NCBI GenBank assembly: GCA_964036275.1
Contig: OZ038433.1
Span: 10,903,009 to 10,967,008 of the forward strand
Direction of reading: 5' to 3'
DNA length: 64,000 nucleotides
From: Litoditis marina
Taxonomy: Eukaryota > Nematoda > Chromadorea > Rhabditida > Rhabditidae
Below, piece by piece: positions 1 through 12,021 of the stretch. Each line of letters starts with the position of its first letter. The first letter of the stretch is position 1. The notes beneath the pieces are model-generated. The model was not told the DNA's origin. It worked only from the letters and a program-made list of their open reading frames with translations, and ran no database searches. A program made the translations under genes and the position numbers.

Positions 1-157
1 CAAACTTATATCAAAATAGTAGTTTTGATAAACGTTTTGATAACTCTTAAGCTTCAAAAGGCATTTTCTTCAGCCTAAAGACCAAGGAGTAGTGTCAACA
101 TTGAACTTTGGTAAGGTTAGTTTTTTTTTCACTAAAAAATAATCTCCTGTATTGCAG

Positions 158-3100
158 AAGGAAGTGCCGATGTATCGCTGTTGGAGACAGATGTCTCATT
201 GTCCGATAAACATCCTTCCGTGAGTTTTGATTTATTTCAACTCTCTTGTAGCTTCTTCTATCCGAGTTAGGACTCGTTTTATTTTCGGAAACTTTTGAGT
301 AAAAACGTAACAAAGTGATTTTCTGCTAAACTACGAATTTTTTTTCTCGATTCATTCTCTGTTGCTGATCACCAAACGGAAATAATTTTATTTGCAACAA
401 CTCTATGAAAAAGTGGTTGAAAAGAGATAAAAACATCTGGAGGGCAGTCAAGGAACACCATCTCGAAACGATATGAAGTGAACTAGACAACTCTTGAATC
501 TTGAATCTATTATACATGATTGTTTTCCAGGTGTTCATAGCCCCTCCCGAGCCGATTGTGGACTCTGAGACGGGGAAGGAACGCGAGTTCGTCTACACTG
601 GCTTCCCCACCAAACTGGACACCTCGCTGTTCCAGTTGAATCAGTTGAATCTCAGTCAGAATCTCGACTCTCAGAGGGTCCCCGTGCAACATGGTTAGTT
701 TTCAATGTGTATACATAATACAATACAATACAAGCTTTATTTTTCTCCCGTATCACAGGATGTTGTGTGAAGGTGTTGTTGGCGTCAAAAGGGCGCTTTT
801 ACATCATACGCTATAAAGACGTATAAGAACATGTTTGGATATTAGAAAAAGATATTAGACGCTTGAATCAGAGAAGCGACAGTGCAAATTTAGCGAAAAC
901 AAACGCTGGTATCTGCAATGGTTTTCTGTAGGAAATATGTACTACGTCAGATTTGGACTAATATTCGTAAGACATGATTCCGATATATAACTCAGCTTTT
1001 AAAAACAAACGTTGGTATTTGCAATGGTTTTCTGTAGGAAATATATACTACGTCAGATTTGAACTAATATTCGGAAGACATGATTCCGATATATAACTCA
1101 GTTTTAGAGCCAAATGGACCCCCATCAAATTATGTGATCATGCGGTTTTAATCTGGAGTGAATAACTAAGGAAAGAAGGGCAATGTTACAGTCTCCTACT
1201 TGCAGAGATGTCTCGCTGCGCGGCTGTCCGCACGAAGCCTGAGATTCGCTCCTCGCACCTGGCTGCTACCAACGCCACCCGGGTCAATGTACTTCATTGG
1301 CCCAAGATTGTGCTGTTCTACGCATATTCAGCATGGTTCATGCAGTTGCCCAGTCTGTTCTCAATTGCCCCGAACAAGAAGAAGATACTACTGCTCGCGT
1401 TCAATGTGGGTTTTATGCATACAAAAATGAAGAAAAACCACCGTTTATCTGCCAAGTTAGGGAAGATGATCTCATTTTTCTTGCGAAAACATGGAAGTGC
1501 TCAGTCTCTTTTCAATCCCGCCGATTAAGGAGAAAACACCGCTGCTGGCGCTCCATGTTGGTTAAAACAAAATTTGAAAAAAAAAACGGGCTTTTCCCCG
1601 TCAAAATCATGTAAATTGGCTGGAATGTGGATCACGTTTCACGTCCGGAGTTGTGATTATAGGTCATGTTTTTACCATTAAACTGTTCTCATCAAACTCT
1701 CTTCTTTCAGGTTCTGGATCGACTGGAGCAGTCTGGTGTTCCCCTGCTCGACCAGGTCTGCTACCGAATTCTCATCCAATTGTGCGGAGAATGTCAGCAG
1801 CCGGCCCTGGCTGTCAGGGTGCTACAGGTAAATCGATAGAACCGGCGGTTTATAGTACCAATTGCCCAATTTATTGTACCTATTAAAGAAAACCGGAAAG
1901 AGAACTTGTGAAGTACGAGAAATCCGACTTAATTTCTCACTGTTCCACTAGTGGCATCGTTCAACTGTTTTAAAAAAGTGCTCCATAGTTTTCTATCATT
2001 CAAAGTGTTTCTCTCAGGCGATGCAACGTGCCGGTCTGGAGCAGAATGCTGTCACGTACGGAATCTATCATCGAGCAGTTGTGGACGCGGAATGGCCCAC
2101 CGAGTCACGACAGACGGCTATTAGGGCATGGACACGACTTAGGTAGGCGAAAGACGATGTTTTGGACTATACACATTATGGCATTGTGAACCACACACCA
2201 GTTAGGTCGTTAGGTGTGACTTTTGCACCAAAGAAAGCCCGTTTTGGTTAAAAGTACACGAAATGGAGGATATATGCATCGAAAATATACCGATTTTCGC
2301 GAAAAGAGAGCCAGTTCTGGGACTATGGCTTCAACATGGACGTGTTGTTTCACAGAACAGTCCAACGTATCTGGAGACAAAACTAAACCATATCTAATTA
2401 TGGAGGAAGAATAGTCTAGGACAGTGACGTACTTTTCAGGCTGGTCGTTATCGGTGTCTCTCAGTTCAAACGCGGATTCGTACTTCAAAACAGATCGACA
2501 CCGGATGTGCATTCGATCAATAGTATGGAGAAGACGGATGCTGAGAAAGAGGTGAATAATAATATTAAAATAAACGTTTATTGTGCATAGTTCATAACAA
2601 AGTAAATAATTGCTTACAAAATATTGACTTCACAAACAGTAAAACAGTAACTTATCAACGTTGAGAAGTCATTGTAGAGAAACAGGAAAAGTGAAAATAG
2701 AAGGATGAATGAGATACCAGACTTTATATAAACCTTTGATAACGACTCTACAAGAACCTCCGATAAGTGCATATATAGTTGCCGCGCACTATTTGGTATT
2801 TCAACGAAATACTGAAAATAAATCTCATGTTTACTCAAAGCGATTTAAAAGCAAAAGTTATGTAAGCTGTGTTGACAGTTGTATATTGACAGCCTTGCAG
2901 GCGTACACCATTTCCTACCATTCGCTCGATGGCGAAACGAACCAGATGGAAAATGGACAGCTGGAAGGAGCCGCAGAGGTGGGATCTTGAGATTTCTGCT
3001 GCAGGAAGCATGTCGAACTAGTAAAAAAACAGAAATGTATTCTTTTTTGTTCAGTCAGTTTGTTTTCGACGAAATTTGGCTAAATGGGGTAAGCTGCCCG

Positions 3101-6100
3101 TAACTGAGTGAGAGGGGGGCTAAATTTGTTAATATCTTCATATTTACCTCAACTAAACTCCCCAAAACGAATTTTAAATTTTTGACTATGCAGTGTTCTA
3201 TCTTCAGACAGATCCACTAAAGGCAGCTGCAAACGGGTCCGCGGATCCATTGGGAGCCCTGACAGAGGAAGACGGAGGAGACACAGATGAACAGGTTGGG
3301 TACAGTAATCGTTTTGTCGACAAAATCATTCAGATGTGCTCATGCCTCTCAAATGAAGACACGTTTCAGTGTGAATTGAGGACTTTTCTCTCCTACTTTT
3401 ACGGACGTATTAGTCGTATGTGTGTTTCCGTTTGTTTTGATTGATTTTGATTGCAAAAGTGACAGGCATGTTGACCTTAGTTGGGCCAATTCTACAACTA
3501 ACCGGGTTTTCAGGTAACCTAACCCTTTTTTGGTAACCTCTTTTTCAGGTTACCTTGGTAGGCAACCTGGAAGTAACCTGAAACTAAAATCCGGTTACTG
3601 TCCGAACTAACGGTAAAAACAACATTTTGCGTTAGAAAAACAGGTAACCGGTTTTTCATTTCAGGTTACCAACCGGTTACCTACTGAGGTAACCTGAAAA
3701 ATAGGTTACCGAAAAACGGTTAGGTTACCTAAAAACCCGGTTAGATATAGAATTCACCCCTTAGTTGTCATCGCATTGTCTTGGTACCAGCCACCGTGAA
3801 CCGTATTTTCGGTTTAAGCCGATTTCCGTACGTTTCCATGTAACTTAATGCCTATTCAGATTGCTCGGATGACCATGAGTCCTAGTCGGGCGAAGTTCCT
3901 GGCCGAACACGAGTCTACTCCCTTCTCCAATGAAATCACGCCGAAACAGGAACGAAAGGTGGGAATTACATGATTGTTCGTACAAGCGTTTGTAGAATAT
4001 TCTAAATTTTTTAGTTTTTTCTTCATATTTAATGATTAGGTAGAAGTACTAAAATGTTGTTACCTTGTACTTCTCGGATTTGGTCGTTGTCGAGTTTCTC
4101 ATGAAGTGATTGTGAGTGTAATACAACGTGTTGTTGAATTTCTTACAATTTCGCTAAAAAGTAATCTACTGTTCGGCTGTGAGCAACTGTTGGGAATGGT
4201 TGATTAGTTTATCTGGAAGTATCATAGTTATCTAAAATTGTTATTCTGATGTTGTACGACAAAATCTTTATGCCCACTGTTTTCAGGGTAGTTTCCGCGG
4301 TGGTTGGCTGAAGGGCATTTCGAACAGTCCTCTCATGAAGATGCTCAGAAGTCAGACTTTCGGTAAGTTTTTGTCTGTTTCTCACGTACTTAGCCCTCAA
4401 TCGACTTGAAATAATGAATACATGTCTTTGTCACTTTCATGACGCTGAGACCAACAGTTGGGGCAGTTGTCGAAAATGTAGCCTTACGCTGTACATTCGA
4501 ATGAACTTATTCAAGGAAGGGCGTGTAATGCTCATTTTAAAGAAAGTTTCGCGACGTTGAATTCTATGTTTTGGATTGGGTTCATTTTTGAAATGAAATG
4601 CCATAATTTATAGTTTTTTTCTACGTGATATTCATATTTTCGTGCTATGCGAGCAGCTGGCACCAGCTTCTGGCGGACTTGGTGGTCCAGTCAGTCCACC
4701 TATCAGTTTTTTTTTCTGTTTTCGCGCAGCGTTCATTCACACTCTTCTCTATTGAGAAAGCTCGAATAATAATTTTATATCATTATTATTATTATTTTAT
4801 GTTAATATTATATTTCTTTCTAGAAAGCCCGAAACCGATGGACAGCAACCCCTCCCTGGATCCCCCGGTGATCACCGTCAGTCCCAGTCTCAACTCATTC
4901 GTCAGTCATATGAGAAAAGGATACGATGACGTCATCAAGGATGGTGAGTGGCAGATAGAGTAGAAAAGTAATAATAATATAGTATCAGACATCCACAACG
5001 TTTATTGACTGAAAAAATGGGAATTTACTGAGAACAATTATTTGCCAATTGCCAAATTTTGGTAGACTCTCAAAAATTGCGCAAATCAGTCTGGTGATAA
5101 ACTGTGTTGGACCCAGTCTCAACTCATTTGTCAGCCATATGAGAACAGTATATGATGACGTCATCAAGGACGTTTTACGAGCTAAATGAAGCCGACGTAT
5201 ACCAATTTTCTCATGCTGACCGGTATTCAGGCGTTTCGTCGAAACTTCGCTCGGGCGTCTCCTCGCTGGTTCACGAAGTTCGTAGTTTGAACAGATCCTA
5301 TGGGGCAATGGGAAGTGGCACGCTATTTGGCACAGATGACTCGGTTAGTATCATTGTTTTGCGTTTTTGATAAGATTTGTATCTTGAAGTCTATCTATTT
5401 AAACTTTGTACGTAATATAAGCTACATTCCGGGCAGTTTTCAAGAGTGGTTGTATGAATCTCGCAGTTTTGCTACTTAGGTTTGACTCGTTTATGCTCTC
5501 TGTTTCGTGTGATAAACATATGTGATATTGATAGGTTTAAAACCTTGAAACAGCGCGAAAGGAAACAATAAATATGTAAATCAATGTATATTTATTACAA
5601 TTCCAGACAGACGGCGATTCTGCGTGTCTGGCGGAGGATGACAGTGCCTTCCAGTTGGATTCCGGCCATACCGGATCGCTGTTGAGCGAGGCATGGTGGA
5701 TGGCTGAGGTTGGTTTTTATGATGATTGTCTCATGAATTAACCGTAACGTAACCGTATTTTTTTGGATCTCCACGAATCGTTCGAGAATAAACACATTTG
5801 TGCAGTCTATTGAATGCCTGGTATGCTAGAGATTGGGCCGTGTGAAAATGGGTTCAGCACACCGTCCTTTATATCGGATGATATGGTTCGTTCGTCTTAG
5901 GTTTTTAACTACAAAAATTGTATTTATTTAGAAGAATAGGCGCCCCATTATCCTTCCAGGTTCTGCAGCAACTGCGTCGCGAGGAGGAGCGGGAGCGTGT
6001 CAGCCAGGCGGCTGCCACGCAGCCGCCCGCGGCAGAGACGGAGGGAGACGTGTCGCCGCCGGACGGGGTGCTGGAGGTGACCCTATCCACTGCCACCCCC

Positions 6101-9100
6101 TGTCCGTTGTGTCACAGAGTAGTCTATGCGGAGGAGATTATGGCAGGGTGGAAGGTACGCGTACTGAAGTGGTCCGATTAGTCAGAAAACGGGATGTCTT
6201 TTCGCCCAAATCGGGAGAAATGACTTATTCATGATGCGAATATTTAATGAAAACCCTGGTGGGAAGGTAGGTGACACACTGACATAGTTTGGCAAAAAAA
6301 TCTTGTACGATAATTGTTGTTGGAATCGGGCATGTTTTATTTCATTATCGGTATAATTTGTCTCAAAGTGTCCCTTTTCAGGTAGACGACCAGAATATGA
6401 ACACGGTGTGTCCACATTGTGCTCCGACGGGATCAGATCCGGCCGAGAACAATGCTGTCAGTTATTTTTTTGATTAGCCAACGTCGAGTTTCGAGTCGTG
6501 TGCTGAGTTCAACTAACAACCCTAGTGCATGAAATTTTTTGAGGTAGTGAGGTAGAGGGGGTTATGAAATGATTCATAAAATGGGAAAAATAACATGACT
6601 GCTTCTCGGTGAAACAGGGGAAACATGGCACATTTGTCCATGTTAACAAGGAAGTATTTGATTTCCTGTTGAAGGTGTGAATGAACCGTAAGCTGCATGA
6701 TATATGTGGTAGACGAGTTGAAAATTGCGATTTGTTGAACTTGAAAATTCGAGTTATGGGTTTGGATCGACTCGAAAGTTTCCGATCTCGTTAGTGTTTC
6801 TCACGTATGTGCACACAACTTATCTGAAATTGGCAAGCAATATTTTGTTGACAGTTAGTGTCTTAGTATTGTATATTTGTTGACTCTGTTTGTTTTTTTA
6901 GGAGTTCGCTCCTCGTCTGACGGTCGAGTTCAAATGGAAGAATTCTGCACAGGGCAGCTGGTACCCGCCGGGTGGACTGGACAGCGACGTGGAGGTCAGT
7001 TGGGGCACATCGTTGGTGAATTCTATATCTAACCGGGTTTTCAAGTAACCTAACTCTTTTTTGGTAACCTATTTTTCAGGTAACCGGTTGGTAACCTAAA
7101 ATGAAAAACCGGGTTACCTGTTTTTCTAACGCAAAATGTGGTTTTTACCGTTAGTTTGAACGACAACGGATTTTAGTTTCAGGTTACTTTCAGGTTACCT
7201 ACCAAGGTAACCTCAAAGTTGAGTTACCAAAAAGGGTTAGGTTACCTAAAAACCCGGTTAATCGTAGAATTGGCCCACATCGTTCTCAGCTACAGCTTTA
7301 TCAAATGTGGAACTGGCGTCCTCGCTTTTGAACGCTCCGCATATGATTCGCGCGAAAATAAGCGCGACAAGCAGCGAAATACAGCTGTGATCAGAACGAA
7401 TTGCAGTGCGATTCAGTGTCCCGCCACGAAAACGTTGTGGACGGAGCTCAATACAAGTTTAATCACAAAAATTACTGCATGCTAGATCACCGTGGGGGGG
7501 TCCAGCAAGAAGTTTAGTCAGAAATCGCCGGGAAAGGGGAATCCATATTCGTAAACTAGACTATTTCTCAACGGTCATTCGCGTTTCCCTCCGTTCCGTA
7601 GCGTTATTGCCAGAGGGCTGTTCGTCTGAAATTTCGGGTTTGAATAATTTCCATACGAAATCATACGACCTCGGCCAAAACAGCGGAAGCGGACCATACA
7701 CCGCCACGGCTCGCACAACGATAGCATGCGGTTTTTAATTGGTACGAAAAAAGCTCATCTGTTTTTTTATTTTTTATTGAGCCGCGCAATCCCTTCCAAA
7801 CCACTAAATTCCAATGAACCGTGTTGTACCATGGATGGTTTCAGGGTCCGCCATCTGAGGTGCCCACGTCACATTCGTGTGATTCTCTCTCGGTTGCCTT
7901 TGTGAATCCCCTTGTGCTCAGAAGAGAACTGGAAACGCTACTTGCGTCGGATCTACACATTATTAAGGTAAAAACATTCTGCAATGTAGTTGTCTGATCA
8001 GTCAAAAATATACAGAAACTGACTACTTTTTGGCAATATTGAGAAAATGTGTTCATTCTTGATGAAAATTCACGGTTTCATGAAGTTTCCCATATTGGAA
8101 TCTTGAAACGGCTTTTTGGGGAAGTTTTTATCTGGCGGGTGTATTGGTAAGGTTGTAGAAGTATTTGATGAGTTCTATTTCGTTTATCTTTGTTTTCCGG
8201 GTGTAATTTTGTGGCTCATCGCTCATTTCTTTATTTCTAGGACAAGGCTCTCATGGAATCTCATCCTATCATTTTCTGGAATCTGATCTACTATCTGAGA
8301 AGACTTGGACTGCCCACTCATCTGTATAGGTTTGTTTTTGTTAGTCTACCGAAACGCACCATCACTGAACGTTCAGCAAATCCGTGTTTTGACAACAATT
8401 ATTTTCATTGCATGATTCGATTTTCTCTAATTTTGTATTTTCTGTTGGAGTTTGTTGGCTTTGCTCGAATAATGTATGTTTAGCAATAAGAAGAGTATTG
8501 ATCCTGTAGTAGAAAATTAGAAAAATGTAGTTTGATCTCTTTCAGTTGGATCGCCCCGCGCCATCATATTCGGTGTGTCTATGACCGTCCGTCTCTGCAC
8601 ACGGAATGCTCTCCGCTCTACTTCTCCAATCCGGATTATGAGGTAAACTTGTAGTTTTATATTTAACAAATGAACAAAATAGAGTTTTGCTTTTCGTCTC
8701 GCTGTCATTCATAGAGATGTACTGATTCGGGACCTCCACAAATGTAACAGTCAATATATCACCCTTTTCATGAAAATTCCGCAACATGGTGTGATTGTGC
8801 TGTAACTCTAATATCTCTGTGCTTGTTAGTAAGCACTTCATTTATCGAGAGCATAGAACATTCTCATAACTCGATAAAATACTCTGTTTGATCTATTTTC
8901 TTTGTTTTGTATTCCAAGGTATTTACAATTCAAGAACATTGTTATAACTGTATAATGAACTATGTTTGATCTATCTCTCTCACTCCTACAATCCAGGGTG
9001 TGCATGATGACTGTCTGTCATGTAACATACTTTTCTAAGAAAAATTAAGGTTAATTGTTATTATTACCTAATAATGTGAAATAAAAATGTAAGGGTAAAC

Positions 9101-10407
9101 AAATATAATAATATCTGCATTCTGTTCCAGGGTGTGCACGACGACTGTCCGAACATGCGATCCTCTGCGGTCTGGCGAAGTGTCACTCTCTCTGTACAGG
9201 AGAACAAACTATTCACCGCCTTGCAGACACTGATCAATGACAGTCGAAGGAAGACTCAGTCGGGACAAGTCACGTTGGGACCACATTTCCCGCTATTCAG
9301 GTAAGAATGGGAATTGGTTTGCAAAACTTGAAAATAAATCAGTCGACACGGACAGTCAGTCGGCAGTCAGTCAGTCGAATCAGTCGACATCATCATCAAA
9401 ATCAAAATCAGTCGACACGGACGAGCTGGAAGCAGTATATAAGCTGTCAACAAATTGCATAGAGCGCCCATCTTTCACAAATGATGTGAAAAATGATTGT
9501 CCTAGTTACCTAAACACAGGTAAAATAGTTCAATGTCAGGGCAACTAAAATGATCTTGCGTAACCCTAAACATGGTCATGATACTTTTGAACAAGTGATT
9601 ATTTATCTTGTTCATTGCGTTTCTGGCACTTTTCACTTCCAAAAATGATCGCAAGTTCCACGAAGATGCCGAAAATGAGCGTGGGTTAGTGCTATTTGGA
9701 CGGGGTATGTTATAGTCTGTTTCTCCAATCGATGTACTCCTACAGTAATCCGTCAATTAATCAAGGGGGTGGTTTCTGATGAAAAAGTCATTACTTTGGT
9801 TTCAAATTGTCAGAATTAGTAGTAGTAAACATGCAGAAGACACTATGAACATTTTGAGGCGTTCTGAATACGCTAATATAGTAAACTTTAACCTGGAAGT
9901 GTTAGCAGATTACTGTAGAGGGTTATAAATGGGTGGAACAAACTATACCTATGTATATAAATGATGAATAACATCTGTAGATGAATAATCTATGACGAAT
10001 GTAAATAATAGATGATAATTCATCGGTATTGGTACAGTTTCATCTCCTTTCAGGGACGTGCAATTCGCCAGCGTGACCAATATAGAGATTAAGGGTCTCT
10101 CTCTCTTCACTTCAGTAAAATACAAGTAACCGTATTTTGGGGAAATACGGTTACTTGTATTTGGTCACTGGTGTGTACCTACTTCACCTAAGATTTGTAC
10201 AATTTATTCTTCTCCAGGGACGTGCAATTCGCCAGCGTGGACATGTTTGGTCGTGCGCTGGTCCGCGACAACCTGGACCGCCAGTACCCGACGGAATTCA
10301 ATCGATTGCCCGTGAGAATTCGCGAGCTGATCCCCGCCCAAGACTATCCGCAGTCCGTTCTTCATAGAGCATGTAGGAAAGTATTCCTGCCTTTGGATTT
10401 GAACTGA
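158..10407 (+). CDS. DENND4 (Crag) homolog: DENND4/Crag-type Rab guanine nucleotide exchange factor, C-terminal part (5' end outside window)
   Basis: Exons: 158-219, 531-693, 1206-1405, 1711-1827, 2018-2142, 2440-2551, 2901-2978, 3208-3294, 3860-3958, 4287-4362, 4824-4943, 5231-5343, 5607-5708, 5960-6154, 6382-6456, 6902-6994, 7845-7967, 8241-8329, 8546-8642, 9131-9300, 10218-10407. All 20 joins keep phase, giving about 827 residues ending in RKVFLPLDLN. DENND4 proteins activate Rab10-type GTPases in exocytic and basolateral traffic. The DENN domains would lie upstream of the window. Visible here are a PPR-like helical stretch (exons 1711-2142: VLDRLEQSGVPLLDQVCYR, then QRAGLEQNAVTYGIYHRA), the SPSRAKFLAEHE motif typical of the family, a probable zinc ribbon (CPLC in exon 5960, CPHC in exon 6382), and the conserved C-terminal region from FAPRLTVEFKW onward. 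Several introns hold foldback repeats. Family assignment is from remembered vertebrate and fly sequences. The first exon is the least certain. Confidence 0.85.
897..1106. repeat. Two-copy tandem repeat, period about 105 bp, in a DENND4 intron
   Basis: The unit starting AAACAAACG at 897 recurs at about 1002 with only scattered substitutions. It contains GTAGGAAATAT and ATTCCGATATATAACTCAG in both copies. It shows no coding potential and looks like a recent local duplication. Confidence 0.85.
3481..3760. mobile_element. AACCGG foldback element, copy 1
   Basis: Ends are inverted: the left end has AATTCTAC followed by AACCGGGTTTT, and the right end has AAAACCCGG followed by ATATAGAATT. The whole element is a near palindrome built from GGTAACC-type blocks, about 280 bp, with no coding sequence. 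It resembles a MITE. It lies in the DENND4 intron before exon 3860. Confidence 0.85.
7014..7276. mobile_element. AACCGG foldback element, copy 2
   Basis: This has the same inverted ends and internal GGTAACC blocks as copy 1, in the opposite orientation. It begins about 20 bases after the splice donor at 6995 of DENND4. Confidence 0.85.
9711..9947. mobile_element. TATAGT-ended 237-bp MITE, copy 1
   Basis: It begins TATAGTCTGTTTC and ends AACAAACTATA. It is the same length as, and highly similar to, the copy at 14675-14911. It lies in the last DENND4 intron. Confidence 0.85.
10118..10162. repeat. Perfect 20-bp hairpin in the last DENND4 intron
   Basis: Left arm 10118-10137 (AAATACAAGTAACCGTATTT) is perfectly complementary to right arm 10143-10162 across a 5-base loop TGGGG. 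It lies between the acceptor-like echo at about 10052 and the true acceptor at 10217. Confidence 0.9.
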
Positions 10408-12021
10408 TCGACCAAACATACGAAAAGGAGTCTATTTTTGTTAAATAGTCGTGTAAAGTCTAGATTTTCCAACAAAAATGATTCAATTCTGCTAATTTTG
10501 GCGAAATCGGCGGCAAGACTAGCCACTATCCGTTCTGCATAGAGCGTGTAGGAAAGTATTCCTGCCGTTGGATTTGAACTGATTGACCAAACATACACTA
10601 GAACGTTATAGTTTTAGGACCTCTTCACACTTTTTTGTCTGCGGCAGATACATAGAGCAAAGTATAATCATTGATTGAGTGCAATGCGTACATAGACACG
10701 ATCTTTAACCATACTTTGCTCGATGTATCTATCACAGGCTAAGAAAGTCATGAAGGGACTCTAACGTGCGTACGTCATTTACATGAACTACTGTACTTTC
10801 CGATTTGTTTTCTATTTTTTCTAGTCTGGAAGGGGTTAATTATTTATTTTTCTACAAAAATGCATTTTTCTAACTGGCCGCTTCTTCAAAAGATTGTAGT
10901 ATGTGTACAATTTTCAGTCCCGTGTTTCCATTATACCTGATGAGTTCAATTGTACCATAATATTTAGCACAGTCATGTTTTTCTACGGTAGCTTTATTTT
11001 AAACAGTGTTGTGTTCTCATATGCTTGTGACCACCCTTCAATGTGATATCGATTTTCCGTGTGTTTTGATCTTCCCTTCACTTTTCCCTTTTCTCTTAGC
11101 GTTTATCGATCGTTTAGTTCACGGCGTTTAAACTCGGCTAAATTTTCGGAATGGGTTGCCTTATGTGCGTCGGCTGGGTTTTGAAATTTTCAAACGCGAA
11201 TTTTTGCGGGAAAGCGCCCATCGCTGACGTGTTTTGCGTGCTAAGCGCTGGTGCGGATTTGGTGCATAAAGAAAAGATCTATAATAAGGAAAAGCTATGT
11301 ATCTTATATAACTCTTATGGTATATATGAAAGCGTAAAATTATTCTTGTTTAAGAGAGGTAAGAATTATATAGAATAATGATCGTCTATCGAAATCACGT
11401 AAATTAAAATTTTGCGGCGCATTGAAATCGCGCTCCATTCGACGCGTTGCGGCGATCGCTTGGTTGCTTGTGACTTCACAGAAACTGAATGTATCGTGTC
11501 AAACGCCGTGAGTTCACTACTCCCTCTTTCCCATGATTTTTGGCAGACACATTTTTAGTTTTGTCTTTTGTTTTCCCGATTGTGGGTTGCTACTCTACTC
11601 ACTATCTCCCTCTTTCTCATGATTTTTGGTAAAAACACCCATTTTTATTTGTCTTTTGTTTTTTCCGATTGTGGGTTACTACTCACTACAACCCCTTTCC
11701 CTAAAATTTGGGAAAAAATACATCTTTAGTTTTGTCTTTTTGTTTTTTCTCTCCCCATTCTCTCTTGAGTTGCCATGTACGAGTCTTTGAGGGTTAATAT
11801 GATGAATTTCTCTAACATTTGATCGAATTTTGTGACCATAGCTAATTGAGATTGTATATGTTTTCTCCAGTAATAAATGAATCTTTTTCTAATCTGTTGC
11901 CGATTGATATTTTGTGTCGTCGATGGTGAAGTATACTTTTGACCCCTTATTCAGTAGGAAACCAGTTAATTATAATTATACGGTGAATTAAATTAATAAG
12001 GTAAATTGGTTTTTGTTAGGT
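10408..12021. other. Spacer between DENND4 and TSEN54
   Basis: Contains an echo of the DENND4 3' end (10524-10595) and T-rich repeats of TTTGTCTTTTGTTTT (11560-11740, three irregular units of about 80 bp). An AATAAA-type sequence lies near 11870. A 225-bp open stretch (11151-11378) has no recognisable family and is probably not a gene. A missed first TSEN54 exon could lie here. Confidence 0.5.

Noticed and set aside
9237..9548. 103-residue open frame with repeated SVDTD
   Set aside because: It is out of frame with DENND4 exon 9131-9300 and continues into an intronic GTCGAC-rich repeat.
11151..11378. 75-residue open frame between DENND4 and TSEN54
   Set aside because: No family similarity, no neighbouring exons in phase, and AT-rich codon use unlike adjacent genes.
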